NCBI GenBank assembly: GCA_029255685.2
Contig: CM055319.2
Location: forward strand, 32,327,068-32,391,067
Source: Silene conica
Taxonomy: Eukaryota > Streptophyta > Magnoliopsida > Caryophyllales > Caryophyllaceae
Direction of reading: 5' to 3'
DNA length: 64,000 nt
Positions 44,901-57,046 of the stretch are shown one piece after another. The position numbers and the translations under genes are program-made. Position 1 is the stretch's first letter. Every line of letters begins with the position of its first letter. The notes under the pieces were generated by a model that saw only the letters and a program-made list of their open reading frames with translations, was not told the DNA's origin and did not search any database.

Positions 44901-45872
44901 CTCCCTGAAATATCATAATAAGCAAAAACTGTAACATCCCATATTTTCGTAAACAATATTTTAAAGGAATTTAAATTATATTATGGAATATAATAATATT
45001 TTAATAATAAATCGTAAAGTTATTTTAAATCTTTCCGTTAAGATCCGTCTTAAGAATACCCTTAAGTTCTTAAGATGTTAACAACTTGGCATAACTCAAA
45101 CCCGACTAAAAACTCGTTTCACAAACAAGTACCCGACTCATTTAGTGAAAGGACACTACTTAAACCCTAAACAAAACCCTTCATCGACATCACAATTCAT
45201 TTCCACTGTTACATTGCCTTTCACCATTTTTCTTCTTCCTTCAAGCTTAAAATCGACTTTTCAAGCTCTTCCCGAACTCGAATCGCGGTGAGTCATACAT
45301 TTTCGGAATCCTTGCGAGATTTCCAAGGCATCTATCTCTTTCAATTTTGATTTCGTCGAACTCGAAAAAGACGCTGTTTTGGCTTATTTCCGTTTTAGGC
45401 TTCTAAAACCTGTTTCTTTTGTTGTAGGGGCTGATTTAGAGGATCTTGAAGTTGATAGCTTTGTTATTGAAGAGGATCTTGGAGCATAAAATGCTTTTAA
45501 GGTGACGATTACGAGTTACTCGGCCTTATTGTTAAAATAGCACTTTTCTTGATAATTCTTGCTATGGTTTTGATTTTTGTGGTTGATGTTGTTATTTAGG
45601 CTTAGTAACATGTTAGGGTTTAGTCTCATATGATCTTCACATGATTTGTTTGATTTTCATATGCTTACTTGTTCATTTTTAGTTTTTACAATCTTAAGAC
45701 GAATACAAGTTGTGATCTTAATATGGTTTTGTTGTTGTAATTGATGTTTGTTATTGAATCACGTATGTATTTTATATGCTGGGTAATCTTTGCTTGTTGC
45801 AATTTTGGAAGATTTGTATCGATTTATGAAGTTTAGAACCATTTGCGTTTTTGCGTTTTTGTCGTACAGGAA

Positions 45873-46269
45873 CTCTGAGCCGGTAGGCTTACCGACAGCC
45901 GGTCGGCCGACTCAGATTCAAGCTTAAGTTGTTTTTCGAATGTTTTGGAAATTGTGAAAGGACTCTGAGCCGGGTGGTCGGCCGCCGGTCGACCGGCTCA
46001 GAGCCCTTCTCGAATGTTCAATTTTGGAAATAAGAGGCTGGGACATGATTCTTAGCCGGTTGGCTGGCGGCCGGTCGGCCGGCTAAGAATCATGTCCTCT
46101 TTTTCGAAAATACGTAGAAAGTAGGTGGGAGAGGATTCCCAGCCGGGTGGCCGGTAGCCGGTCCATCGGCTGAGAATCACTCTTCCTAGTTTTTAAAGAT
46201 TAGTCTGCATTGTGGGAAGGGACTCCCAGCCGGCAGACCGGCAGACGGTCCAACACCGGCCGAGAGCTC
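45873..46269. repeat. Five CCGG-rich hairpins in Tekay-1 LTR
   Basis: Hairpins start near 45877, 45967, 46053, 46140 and 46227, about 86-90 bp apart. The third has perfect 19-bp arms at 46041-46059 and 46079-46097. The second has 11-bp arms CTCTGAGCCGG/CCGGCTCAGAG. Outer arm sequences differ among hairpins yet remain complementary within most of them. Confidence 0.9.
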
Positions 46270-46540
46270 TCTTCTCACTAAAATGGTTTTATCTTTTGAT
46301 CGGCTAGTCCGATTTGTTTGAGACTTGTTCCGTGTACCTTGTATGTGTGTTTGAGGTCCCGGAGGATGGGCATCACTATATTGGGTTCGGGAATGGAGAG
46401 AGGATAGAGACCCCCCGGTCGGGTAACCGAAAGGGAAACCGGCTGTCCCTCAACTTAGTTCCCGGGGTCAATTAAATGTTGATTAGAAGTCTAGAAAGGT
46501 AGGACTAAGGACCTGGTTGTAGTATATATCGGAATATGTC

Positions 46541-46965
46541 TGAGTTGGGACCGCTAGAGTACGATATATACTGATGTTTGTATGCGTGTCAAACTATGGT
46601 CTGAGTTGGGATCCTCTAGTTTGACATGTGAGTGTTTGTGGCGTGACGGCCAAGTCTGAGTTGGGACCACTGGACCGTCTCGTGTATGGATGATGCGGTA
46701 GGAGGTGTCTGAGTTGGGACTACTGTTCTACCGTGAGTTTGTTTGACCGTAGTGGGTTGGATCTGAGTTGGGATCCGATTTCATTACGAAGGGTAATGGT
46801 CACGACTGAGTTGGGTCAATGAACCATTATTAGCTGATTGGTATCCATCTGTGACTGAGTTGGGGTTCACGGGTGTATGCTTGCTGATTTGTGTATCAAG
46901 TCTAACTTGAGTTGGGGTGTGACTTGGACACTGCTGATTTGCATCTGCTTGCCTGAGTTGGGGTA
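46541..46965. repeat. TGAGTTGGG variable repeat array in Tekay-1 LTR
   Basis: The core TGAGTTGGG recurs at 46541, 46602, 46657, 46710, 46764, 46807, 46856, 46908 and 46954 (gaps 43-61 bp). Surrounding sequence is unrelated between copies. It sits where LARD-1 has its 57-bp array. Confidence 0.88.
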
Positions 46966-47648
46966 CAATGTCAGATGTTGCTGATTGGGTGTGGTAGTTA
47001 AAGTGAGTTGATTTTAGAAATGTTCATCCAAGGCATTGGATGACTCTTTGGCTAGTTTCGTAAATGGTTTGGATTGAAAGACCCCCGGCCGGGCAACCGG
47101 AAGGGAAACCGGCTCTCCTTCCAAATAGTTTCCGAAGTTGGTTGAGAGCCTTGCATAGTAATCGTATGATTGATATAAGTTTGAGATATTGAGATTTATA
47201 TGCTTCACATGTTATATATATGCTGGAGTATGTTAGATGTTTATGTGTTACGTGTCATTACAAAAGGTGGCTAGGAGAACTCTAGTCACTCCCCACTGAT
47301 TGTGGCGTACATGTTTACATGTATACAGGTACATGACAGGTTGGCAGAGGGTTGCATGGAGCTAGAGAGCGATGATCCTTCATCGATTGACCTTACACTT
47401 TCGTTAGCTAGACTCTACGATTTACATTTCAGTTTTTGAGTGTCTGTGGGGATGTGCCATCCCAGGCTGTTTGTATATATTACTTTCAGTACTTAAACAG
47501 TTATACTTATCTATGTTTTTGTTTATATCAGTTGTTCAGTTTCAGTTTTTATTTCACCTCGTTTTCATGCATGTTAAAGTTTAAATTCCGCGTAAATTTT
47601 GGCATGTTTGTATGTTTTATTTTTCCGCTGCGACGAGGGGTTTTACAG

Positions 47649-47662
47649 TTGGTATCAGAGCG
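47649..47662 (+). other. Tekay-1 primer binding site
   Basis: TTGGTATCAGAGCG directly after the LTR, a full initiator tRNA-Met site. Confidence 0.92.
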
Positions 47663-47813
47663 TTATCGCTCCCGACGCACTCATGTAACCCCCATCCTTA
47701 ACTTGACCATATAATTGAATAATGAATGAGAGATGGGGTAGATTTAAGGATTTATATTGTAGTCTATTTGTGATTGCTAATTGCTAAGTTAACACTTGCT
47801 TTTCTTTTGAAGG

Positions 47814-48913
47814 ATGGTGAGGACTCCAGCTACAGAGAATACGATAATGCAAGCACTTCTTCAAGTGCTTGAGAACCAGAGAGATCAAGCTGAAGCAGTT
47901 CCTCCACCTCCTCCGCCGGGCAATGATGCCAACAGACCTGGTGACTTTTCTTGGATTGGATCTCAGATGTCCAGGAGTCACGCGAAGACCTACGGAGGCG
48001 AAGTTGATCCTGTTGCTCTTTCTGAGTGGTTTCGTGAGATGGAAAGAGTTTTGTCATGTATTCAGTAGCCAGAGAGGATAGGGTGCGTCTAGCCACTCAC
48101 TTTCTGACCTTAGAGGCTGATAGAAGGTGGACTCTCACTGGTCCTACTTTTATTCTGGACCCACTGTTCGATTGGGAAGCTTTCAAGGAGAAGGTTGAGA
48201 CTAGTTTTTATCCTAAGGAGTTACGTTCACAGAGACTGAAGGAGTTTATGGATCTCAAGCAAGGGAAGATGACGGTTTAGGAGTTTACTTACAAGTTCAA
48301 CCAGCTGGTGCATTTTGCTTCGAGATTTGTGAGAGATGAGGCTGAGAGGGTGTACTTCTACCGAGGGAAGTTAGGGCCCCGTATTGAGAGCATGGTCCGC
48401 CAAGACTCGACTTCCTTTGTAGAGGTATATGATGATTCTATCTGGGTTGAGAGTTCTATCATGGCTATTGATGCTGAGACCCGTGCTGCTACTGCGAGTG
48501 CTTCTTCACACCAGAGGCCTATCTACCAGGGAAAGAGGCCTTTTGTTCCATCCACTACACCTGCTACTCCTCAGAAGAAGCGGCTTGAGTGGTTTTCTAC
48601 ACCGGTCGCTAAGACCACTGTTCACACTGATACTGCTTCGAGTGTTTGCCACCGTTGTGGTAAACCATCTCATTCGGGTTTTGACTGTTTCAAGAATGCC
48701 TACAAGTGTCCTGAGAAGAACACTGTTCTTGGCAAGGCTGCCACCGCTGCTGCAACGACTAGAGGAGGCAAGGCAAAGGGGAAGATCTTTGTTATGACCA
48801 GGGCAGAGGCCGAGGCTCATCCGGATATCATTGCTGGTATATTTTATGTTCTTGGTGCTGAGTGCTTTATCCTTTTCGACACTGGTGCTTCATTGTCATT
48901 TATATCGACTTAG
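47814..48913 (+). pseudogene. gag: Tekay-1 gag and start of protease
   Basis: ATG at 47814. An N-terminal Pro-rich segment (VPPPPPPGND) precedes the gag domain with VRLATHFLTLEADRRWTL and FYPKELRSQRLKEFMDL. The zinc knuckle is CHRCGKPSHSGFDC and the protease motif is LFDTGASLSFIS. Breaks are a frameshift near 48060 and in-frame TAG stops at 48278-48280 and 48911-48913, both where CAG is likely ancestral. Gag forms the particle; protease would process the polyprotein. Confidence 0.87.
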
Positions 48914-49269
48914 TTCGCCGACAGGCTAGCTCTGGAGTCTTCTATTGTTGAGGAGACTTCTATCTCATTGCCTTCAGAAGATGTTTTCTCATGTTCTTCT
49001 TCCCATAGGGATGTTCCGATTATTATTGGTTGTGCCACATTCTCAGCGGACTTACTGAGATTTCCTCTCGAGGAATTTGACATTATCCTTGGTATGGATT
49101 GGTTATCGCGATACCACGCTCGCTTCGAGTGTCGCGACCAGAAAATCTGCTTGAGGAGTTCCTCAAGAGTTCGAGTTTCCTATAGGGGAACCCGCCCTCG
49201 AAAGGGTGTTCGTGTCATCTCATCGATGAAAGCGTCTTATCTTCTTAGGAAGGGTTGCCAAGCCTTCCT
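48914..49269 (+). pseudogene. pol: Tekay-1 protease C-terminal part, cut by Copia-2
   Basis: Same frame as the upstream protease. FDIILGMDWLSRYHARF is the usual chromovirus protease end (ILGMDWL). The frame is interrupted at 49270 by Copia-2 and resumes after 58333 with the linker to RT. Confidence 0.85.
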
Positions 49270-50560
49270 TGTTGGGAACTAAGTTCCTGATTTTATACTC
49301 AAAACTAATGTGAGTTTTGTTTCTTTAAGTTTAGGTTATAAAACTTAATAAGATCTTATGCATGCATGATGATATCATAAGATGTGATTGTCCTTACATT
49401 GGTTTTAGAAGGTTTATACTCAATAATCACCTATTACTTGAGTCTTCAATAACCGAAATACCCTTACAACGATCTAACAAAAATCGTCTCCAAAGATACG
49501 TATCAAGGACCCGATCTCAAACTAAGACTATTTTTGTTACTAGAAAAATAGAATTAGTGTACTAGAAATATTAACAATATTACTCTTAATATTATTAGTA
49601 ATGGAAATAATTATTTTATTTCTTAGGAAAACTATTTTAGCTAAGGAATTATGGAGAATGAGGTTTGTAGTATGAGTGTGTTAGTAGAATAATGAAGTAT
49701 GCACTAACAACAATTACTTGTTTTTGAGTGAATGGAGTGTTGCATATATAGAGCAAAATTGGGTTGCTTGCTCTATCACTTGGCCGGCCATCATGAGCCA
49801 CCTTAGGCCAATGCATGCCATACTATCTCTTACACAAAGCATGTAAGATTCCTTACATTCCTTTTGTGTAAGATGCACACAATCAACTTATTCATTCAAA
49901 CACACAACCTACATACATACATGCATTACACGGCTGAAATGGGTCTTTATATAGACCCATTTTATCTTTGTCAATTGTGTTAATTTGTAACATGTCACAC
50001 ATGTCCCATAACACATGACCCAATTTGTTAATTGTGCAATTTTAACTATTAAAATTCATAATTTACAAATTTATTACATTTAGATAATTACACTAATAAT
50101 TTCGAAATTATTATTGCATAAAAATGTAATGTCATAATTTAATTACAACTCTTTTTAATTTTATGATCAACCGCGTTCATTCTCAATTTAATCGTTTCCC
50201 AAACGAATAAATAAAAACCGAGTAATAAAACGATTTTATTACTTTGACTATTATTATTATAATCCCATTATAAAATATTCGTCATGTAAAATTATTTCCA
50301 AATTTCCAGTTATTAATTAATTCGTTTCCAATACAATATTAATTTATTATTCCATTGAGACGGAATTCCCTAAAGATATGACCTTAAGGGATCAACTGAT
50401 CACCACCATCATATGACGATAATGTCAAACTCTAGACAACCAATCATTACCGGTAAATGTTGATCAGTCGACTTTAAAAGAGTAACACTCCCAGTTGTGT
50501 TTCATTCAAATGAGTTTTAATTACGTCAACACACTATTGTCGAGGACACTTCCTCCAACA
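49270..50560 (-). repeat. Copia-2 left (3') LTR
   Basis: 1291 bp, nearly identical to the right LTR apart from small indels. The purine tract AAGTGAGACAT (minus) follows at 50561. Confidence 0.92.
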
Positions 50561-53500
50561 ATGTCTCACTTGTCCGAGAGAAGTGTGTGTTACCAATTCT
50601 CTTGCCCTATTACTATCTCCCACTCAATGCATGGCGTTCTCTCAGGTCGTGCCGGCAATTGCTCTAAATCTAGAGTGGTTTATCTCGATCTGGAGTTATA
50701 ACTCTTGACCGGAATTATCTACCATAGATACCTTCCGAACGTGGCCACGCATTTCTAGTCATTATTCTCCTCGAGTGGCCTAGAGATATTTCTCAACCCT
50801 GACAAGGGGTGGACAATTCCTAATCGACTTATTCCTTCCGGCTGGCCATAGCTCATCATAACCCAAAATATGTCCTTATAAACCCCAGTTACGAAGGTGT
50901 TAGGACATAAATCAAAGTTAATTCGAAAACTATGCCACCTCAGAGAACAGTCATTAGTCCAAGAACTGACTCATGTGAAACACGAAAGATGCTCCCGCCA
51001 CGACCAGGCAGTCTTTTAATAAGAGTACGCCAGAGCTCTATCAGCGGTCATTAGCCCGACAAATGTATCTTAACATGTCTATGCCTAGGTGATCGATTAG
51101 TCATCCCGTATGACTCTATGGCAATTGAACTCGCCATCAATCGCATCAAACATCCGGTTGCATTGAGATGTCACCTTACTTAAGCAACTAGGGGCGAGGT
51201 CATGATAATTCAATTCACTTTAATGGGGTTCAACATGGTCTTACCATCCCATTTGAATTTTACTTGACCTTTCGTGAGTTATAAATAACTCAAACAATTA
51301 GTGGATTACACCATCCAAGTGGTCAACCTTTGAACACCATTTAATTTACAATTAGCTTAAGGGTCTCTCGTTCATATCCCTTAAAATTGTAATTATCTTC
51401 ATTTAGAGTAAACCAGGTTTACCACGTGCGAGCGTTCACTCTGCGGATCATATCCACATATGCTATTTTATCTCAATGAGATAAGTCATCTTATGACTAA
51501 CAAATATTATGTGCATTGTATAACTCCCAGCTACAGCAATGCTATTACATAATTTGTGAACTTATACATTTTGTATAATCTTGTGATGACCATGTAGTTA
51601 AAATAGAAGTCATTGAGATGCATAGTCAATGAATGTAAGCCAAAGATTATCACAAATCTTTGCTTGGTATCTTGGTACTTGAGTCGTTGCAAACCTTTTA
51701 CCATACGACTAAGTTATCTTCCAAATTCTTGAATTTGTCTTTCATCTTCATTGGAGAATACTTTGACAATTGATCAAGGTTAATCATTCGTTCAACACCT
51801 GCTCAACAGGTTATCCTGTAAGCGGTGCGCATCCAGCTTTACATGATTATAATAATGGCGGAAACATTAGTGAATTTAAACGTGTAAGTAATAGTATTTA
51901 AGGTTCAATAAATTTCCATGATCTCATCATGGTTATACTATCTTCATCTCTATGAACAACCTTAATGCTAATAACAAGACGCCTTTTACAATCTCAATTA
52001 AACATCCCATGTTTAATTAGATATAAATCATATCAATTTGTCATTTAGAATTGAAAACTCGCATACTTCTCATAAGTACTAGTGCCTCATTCCAAACGAG
52101 CAATGAGTTATTTTAGATAACGTTTTACTCCCACTAAACTCTTGTTCTTGCCTGATTCTGAAGAACCCGAAGTCATACCCATGACTCAATAGGTTCAAAT
52201 CCTGGAGCGAGAACTCCCACTGAACTTTATATTAATCCGTAAATCATAAAGCTCCCACTCAATTCAATGTTCCCTAAACATTTGATGAATTGAAATGGTT
52301 GGGACTTAACCGTATGTGCTAATAGTCACATCCTTTTCAAATACTCTTTTGAAAAGCGGTCATTGAGTTTACTGAATTCATTCTCAATGAATTACTTTAC
52401 TACTTTCAACAAAGTTACCCTTAACTTTGCAGACTGCAGACATCCACATGTCAACCTATGCTTCTCTCAATAAATCTCATTTATTAGCATGTATATCTTA
52501 TAAATTTCATGGGTCTTTAGAATTTGCATTGCCACATTTAGATCATCATCTAAATCCAAGAACCCCTTCTTGAGCCTTTGCAAAATCTTTTGAATAATTT
52601 TCTTCGAGTGTCCTCCGGTAGTTTCTATAAGAGCCTTTTCTTATGGTATATAACTTTTGTGTGTGGGAACTTTCAGTTCCCCACATTTATCTTATCTTAT
52701 AATGTACGAGGACTCTATCATGGATCTTATCCATGTATAGAATTTTTCCTTACAAACTTTAAGAATTTATTCTTAAAGTATCCTCCCGGGCCGGGGCCGT
52801 TGGGATCACAAGGCGTAGATTTTTACCAAATCGTAGATCTCATCTACAACTTAATCTACCTTCATAATCATAAGGCGCAGATTTTTCAAATCGTAGATCT
52901 CATCCACAACTTTGTCTTCTTTCTAAATTTCTTACACAACCAAAAGACAATAAATCCTACTATTCAACAATAGATCATATCCATTGTGCTAATCAGAATC
53001 ATATGCTATTTGTGGCTTTTCAAATTTCTCCCACTCTATCTTTGTAATAATAATCTCACTTCATTATCAAAGATAGTCACTAAGGCCACAAGCAATGACT
53101 TTGATGTTGGTTTGTGTATCCTTATGATTTATTACAGAAATTATTCGATTTAAAGCTTAGATAGTTTTGGATGGTTGATAACTTTTCCTCTTAATTGAGT
53201 TCGAAACTTAATTTTGATTTTGATTTGATTTGAATTAAGTATCCTATACCTATTCGGTTTCAATGGTTATACACTGAAATTTAATAATCAATTCTATTTT
53301 ATGTTTAAGATTTGCAAGTGTTTAAACTAATTAAGAACATAATTTTAAAACCGATAGTGACTTGGGTTGAAAACCAAGTCACTACATCATCCAAAATAAA
53401 ACAAATTGTTCAAGGATTACCCTTTCCTCGTCCAACAAGGAAATAAAACATAGGTTCTAAATTGTTCTTCCAACACTTGAAATACTAGCAAAATAAGCGA

Positions 53501-53655
53501 AAAACAAAGCTCCTTGATCATCCCGAGTGGAACTACTCTTAGTTCCCTTGATCCATCATGCTTGTTTTTCCTTTCCCTTATCTTTGCTTTCATGCCCTAA
53601 TTCAAGTAAGAAGAGCATTCACATCACAACTTGTATCATAATACATTAGTTGAGA
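50561..53655 (-). other. Copia-2 region where pol would lie, no pol seen
   Basis: About 3.1 kb. Its first 700 bp match the 3' noncoding region of Copia-1. The rest has no recognisable integrase, RT or RNase H on either strand. An open frame at 52578-52973 (plus) shows no family resemblance. A direct repeat lies at about 52810-52910 (AAATCGTAGATCTCATC, twice). Confidence 0.7.
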
Positions 53656-54563
53656 TTAACATAAAATTGGGATAGTTATCATACCAACTGGAAGAATTTT
53701 CCCAGCTTTGAGATCGCTGAGATACTTGGAACAGTTCCTCTTCCAACTTCCTTTGCCATTGAAATAAAAGCACTTAGCCCCTTCATGAGGGCTCTTCTTG
53801 GAATTTGAGGTGCTTGCCTCATAAGACACTTTCTTTGAACCTTTGAAAGGTTGCTTCCCCTTTACCTTACCCTTCCTTTTGAACTTTCCTTTGCTCTTAA
53901 CATCAATGTTGAGCACATCCTTAGGGGCACTAACATTTAGGCCCATATCCCTTTCAGCTTGCACGATCATATTGTGCAATTCATCGAGAGAGATGTCTTG
54001 GTTTCTCATGTTGAAATTCACCCGGAATTGTACATAAGTTTTCACTTTAGACAAGGAGTGGAGGATTCTGTCAATCACTAGTTCCTTAGGAATGTCTACT
54101 TGATTCATCCTTAGGGTTTCTACATGCTCAATTAAATTGAGCACATGTGGGCTAACCTTTTGCCTCTCCTTAAGAAAAGATCAAAGAAGGCCGATGTCGC
54201 CTCGTATTGGACAATTCTCGAAGCCTTCGAGAACATTGTCACAAACCTGGAGTAGATCTCATAGGCCGTGCCAATCTTTATGGCACTCCTTTGGAGTTCT
54301 GGCTCCATCGAGAATATCAAAACATTTTTGATTGCCGCAGACTCCTTCTGATAAGTATCATAGGGTCGCCTTGCTGCGGTGGTGGCATTTTCTGCAGGTT
54401 CAGGAGGTGATTCTTCAATGAGGAATTCGGTCTTACCGGTACCTTCTGCCGCCAACAATAGTTGGGCATCCTGATCGGCAAAGTTTGCCCCATTCTTTTC
54501 TAGCTTACAACGATCCATGAAGGAACGTAACCATGAAGTGTTTGAAGTAGTGGTAGCGGTCAT
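53656..54563 (-). pseudogene. gag: Copia-2 gag
   Basis: ATG at 54563. It is a Copia gag of the UBN2 type: the middle part has IYSRFVTMFSKASRIVQYEA, then DIPKELVIDRILHSLSK and LDELHNMIVQAERDM. A Lys/Gly-rich basic segment precedes the zinc knuckle position. That knuckle is degraded: CFYFNGKGSWKRNC has Phe and Ser where CX2CX4HX4C needs Cys and His. A one-base frameshift near 54165 splits the gene. It would package RNA, but this copy cannot be functional as it stands. Confidence 0.85.
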
Positions 54564-57031
54564 GATTGATATTGATTTGAAGACTTAACTACAAAATTTT
54601 AAACATATGACGAAATTAAATGCTAATAGTTTTTATGTTCATTTTAACTTGTAAACATATTTATCAAGCTAATGCATCTATAAAATAACCTCTATCCAAT
54701 TTTATAAATGATTCCAAGACCCAAACCCATACCACCGAAATCGTGAACCACTGGAACTCCGACCCAACAATATGGTTTGGTTGGTTAAAATAAACCGGTT
54801 CTACCATAGAACTCTTGGTTGATGACAAATCATAATTTATTCATCTTAGCCCGAAACACATTGACCACTGGTCCTCTAAACTTCCGTTGAGTACAAACCA
54901 AATTTCAATTGCATCGAGATGCGATCCGCCCACTGGACTGAATCCAACTCATCGCCCCACTTATCGTACGTAATGAGGTTCGTACTGCCCACTGGACTAG
55001 CACCACCCCCACGAAATAGAAGCTCATGGGTTCTACTATTTGGTAAGGCTAATTCTCAATTGTTTCGTTTAATATAGAGGTCTTGTCAATTTATTATCTA
55101 TCTCCTTTAAGTGAATTAAATTGGTGAATTCGATAATTAAAATTGACATGGTCGTTTTTAACGATCTAAACTAATATGCATGTTTATGGCGATTTGGCTA
55201 TGCATGCAAAGATATAAATAATGCAAAAATAAAAGCAATAAATCAATAAAAGTCTAGTATGGCCTTCCTAGTAATAGTAAAAACTAATTAACTATTACAA
55301 ATTCGGAAACCAACTCCATGGTCCCTTGAACTTCATTGGCACGCCATCCAAGAAAACACCATCTTGTCGGAACTCCTTTCTGTATGGCACCGTCTTTTGG
55401 ATCTCCGGAATTACAATAAAATAATACAACTACTCTATTGTAAAACTGAAATTTAAATTAAATTACAAACCCGTGATACGAGATCACATAAATTACAACC
55501 GAATCAATATCCCCTTTCATTATGGGTAATATTGATTAAAACTAAGGCCATACTAAGAAAAATTACATAATTCCAAAATATATAAATAACATTCAAATAT
55601 GACATTCATAAAATTGCAATAATAAAATATGTATGCACATGCTCAATTTTTTAATGCCAAATTGCCTTATGGGAGCAAATATCTCATATTTGTTTACGGT
55701 TTTTACGGATATGCGCGACTTTAACTATTAAAATCATCAAAATTACATAAATCTAATTTATGTCCAAGTTAATCATCCTAACATACTTTAGGAATCAATG
55801 TTTAGTCTCTACTAATGTTTGATCATGATTTAACTTGATTTTGCATTATTGTTCATAAATTACTTGTATTTTCGGAAAAAATAATCAAAATATGGCAAAA
55901 TGAGTCAATAAAAATTCAAAATTTAAAATTCAAAATTTTAAACTTTCCGGAAATTTTCTAAAAATTCAGAAATTAATAAAATGGTCTTAAGCAAATATTT
56001 ATAGTTTTATTTCTCAAATAAATCGTATAATAGTCGTTTTTATGGTTAAAAATCTGATTTAAATTATAGAAACTTGTAATAAATTGCTATAAATTTTTAG
56101 TCATCCTAAAATATATATTAAAATCTTAAAATGACCAAAAATTACAGACCATACTCGAAATTTTATTTTTACGACTCATAAATTACGATTATTAACTAAT
56201 TAACTCATAAAATTAATAATCATAAAAACAGAAACTTTTTGATATCCATCTTTTAGATCTGATGTTCCTATTATATAAGACATCTATGGGTAAAATTTTA
56301 TGCCATAATATTAAGTTTAACTATTTTTAACACAATAAGTCATTATTTACTCGATTTTAAGTATTAAAATCACAAAACATGCATCACTTGGGAATAAATT
56401 CCCAAAAATTATATACATTCTGTAAATATTGCATGTGACATTGTGTTAAATGTTTTTGGCAAAATTCCAACTATAACTATTAAAGTCGAATTTGAGTCAC
56501 TATTAATGCGATTTTTACTATAAAAATCATTAATCATGCAAAATAAGTCCAATAATTTCGAAAATTCATACAGGTACTTTATATATTGCATGTGACTTCT
56601 CATAAAATTTTTAAGGTCAAATTCGAAATATAACCTCCTATACCCATTTTTACTCATATTATGACTATTTATCTCATAAAATTAATAATCCATGCATAAT
56701 AACTCAATTTCTTACGAAAATTCATATACAATATATTAACTATGAATGTGAGAACATATCAAAAAATCTCGGCCAGAAACTATGTTTAGCTATTTTTCCC
56801 ATTAATTGTTGTTTAAAACCGATTTAAACTACAAAATATACAAATAAATATAAAAATGAACAATAAAAATCCATAAAAAATTTTTTATGTCCTAAAACCA
56901 TTTTAGAATCAGAAACTTTAACATGCAAAATTACTTTGTGATTTATCATAATAAATACAAAATTTCGAAATTAATATGTTAATCCGTTTTAACATAAATC
57001 ATGAATTCGATCATGCATGCAACAACCGTAA
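54564..57031 (-). other. Copia-2 5' leader
   Basis: About 2.5 kb, very AT-rich and without a gene. The gag-proximal 800 bp resemble the Copia-1 leader (CCAAACCCATACCACC-like text, TCCCTTGAACTTCA). The rest is low-complexity AT sequence. Confidence 0.65.
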
Positions 57032-57044
57032 TGCTCTGATACCA
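57032..57044 (-). other. Copia-2 primer binding site
   Basis: The minus strand reads TGGTATCAGAGCA two bases inside the right LTR, a full initiator tRNA-Met site. Confidence 0.92.
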
Positions 57045-57046
57045 CT

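Larger units (their letters stand above)
37491..44929. mobile_element. MULE fragment with FAR1-type transposase and Ulp1-like gene
   Basis: A convergent gene pair: a FAR1-type transposase (plus) and a C48/Ulp1-like peptidase (minus). Plant MULEs carrying a Ulp1-like gene are known. Noncoding parts are filled with a GTGTAACTCC motif. No terminal inverted repeats are visible; Athila-2 bounds it on the left and Tekay-1 on the right, so both ends are missing or outside. This is the oldest layer in the nest. Confidence 0.75.
44930..47647 (+). repeat. Tekay-1 left (5') LTR
   Basis: 2718 bp, from TGTAACATCCC to GGGGTTTTACA. It contains five hairpins (45873-46269), a GACCCCCCGGTCGGGTAACC box (about 46409), a variable repeat array (46541-46965), a second GACCCCCGGCCGGGCAACCG box (about 47079), and a block matching LARD-1. 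Its first 947 bp match 61379-62325. Confidence 0.92.

Noticed and set aside
47649..47662. tRNA-like sequence TTGGTATCAGAGCG as a possible tRNA gene
   Set aside because: Only the 3' end of a tRNA complement is present. It is a primer binding site next to an LTR; the same applies at 14591, 21897, 25944, 33388, 57032 and 63325.
52578..52973. 131-codon open frame in Copia-2 (plus strand)
   Set aside because: It is hydrophobic, low in complexity, opposite to the element's sense, and contains a direct repeat. No family resemblance.
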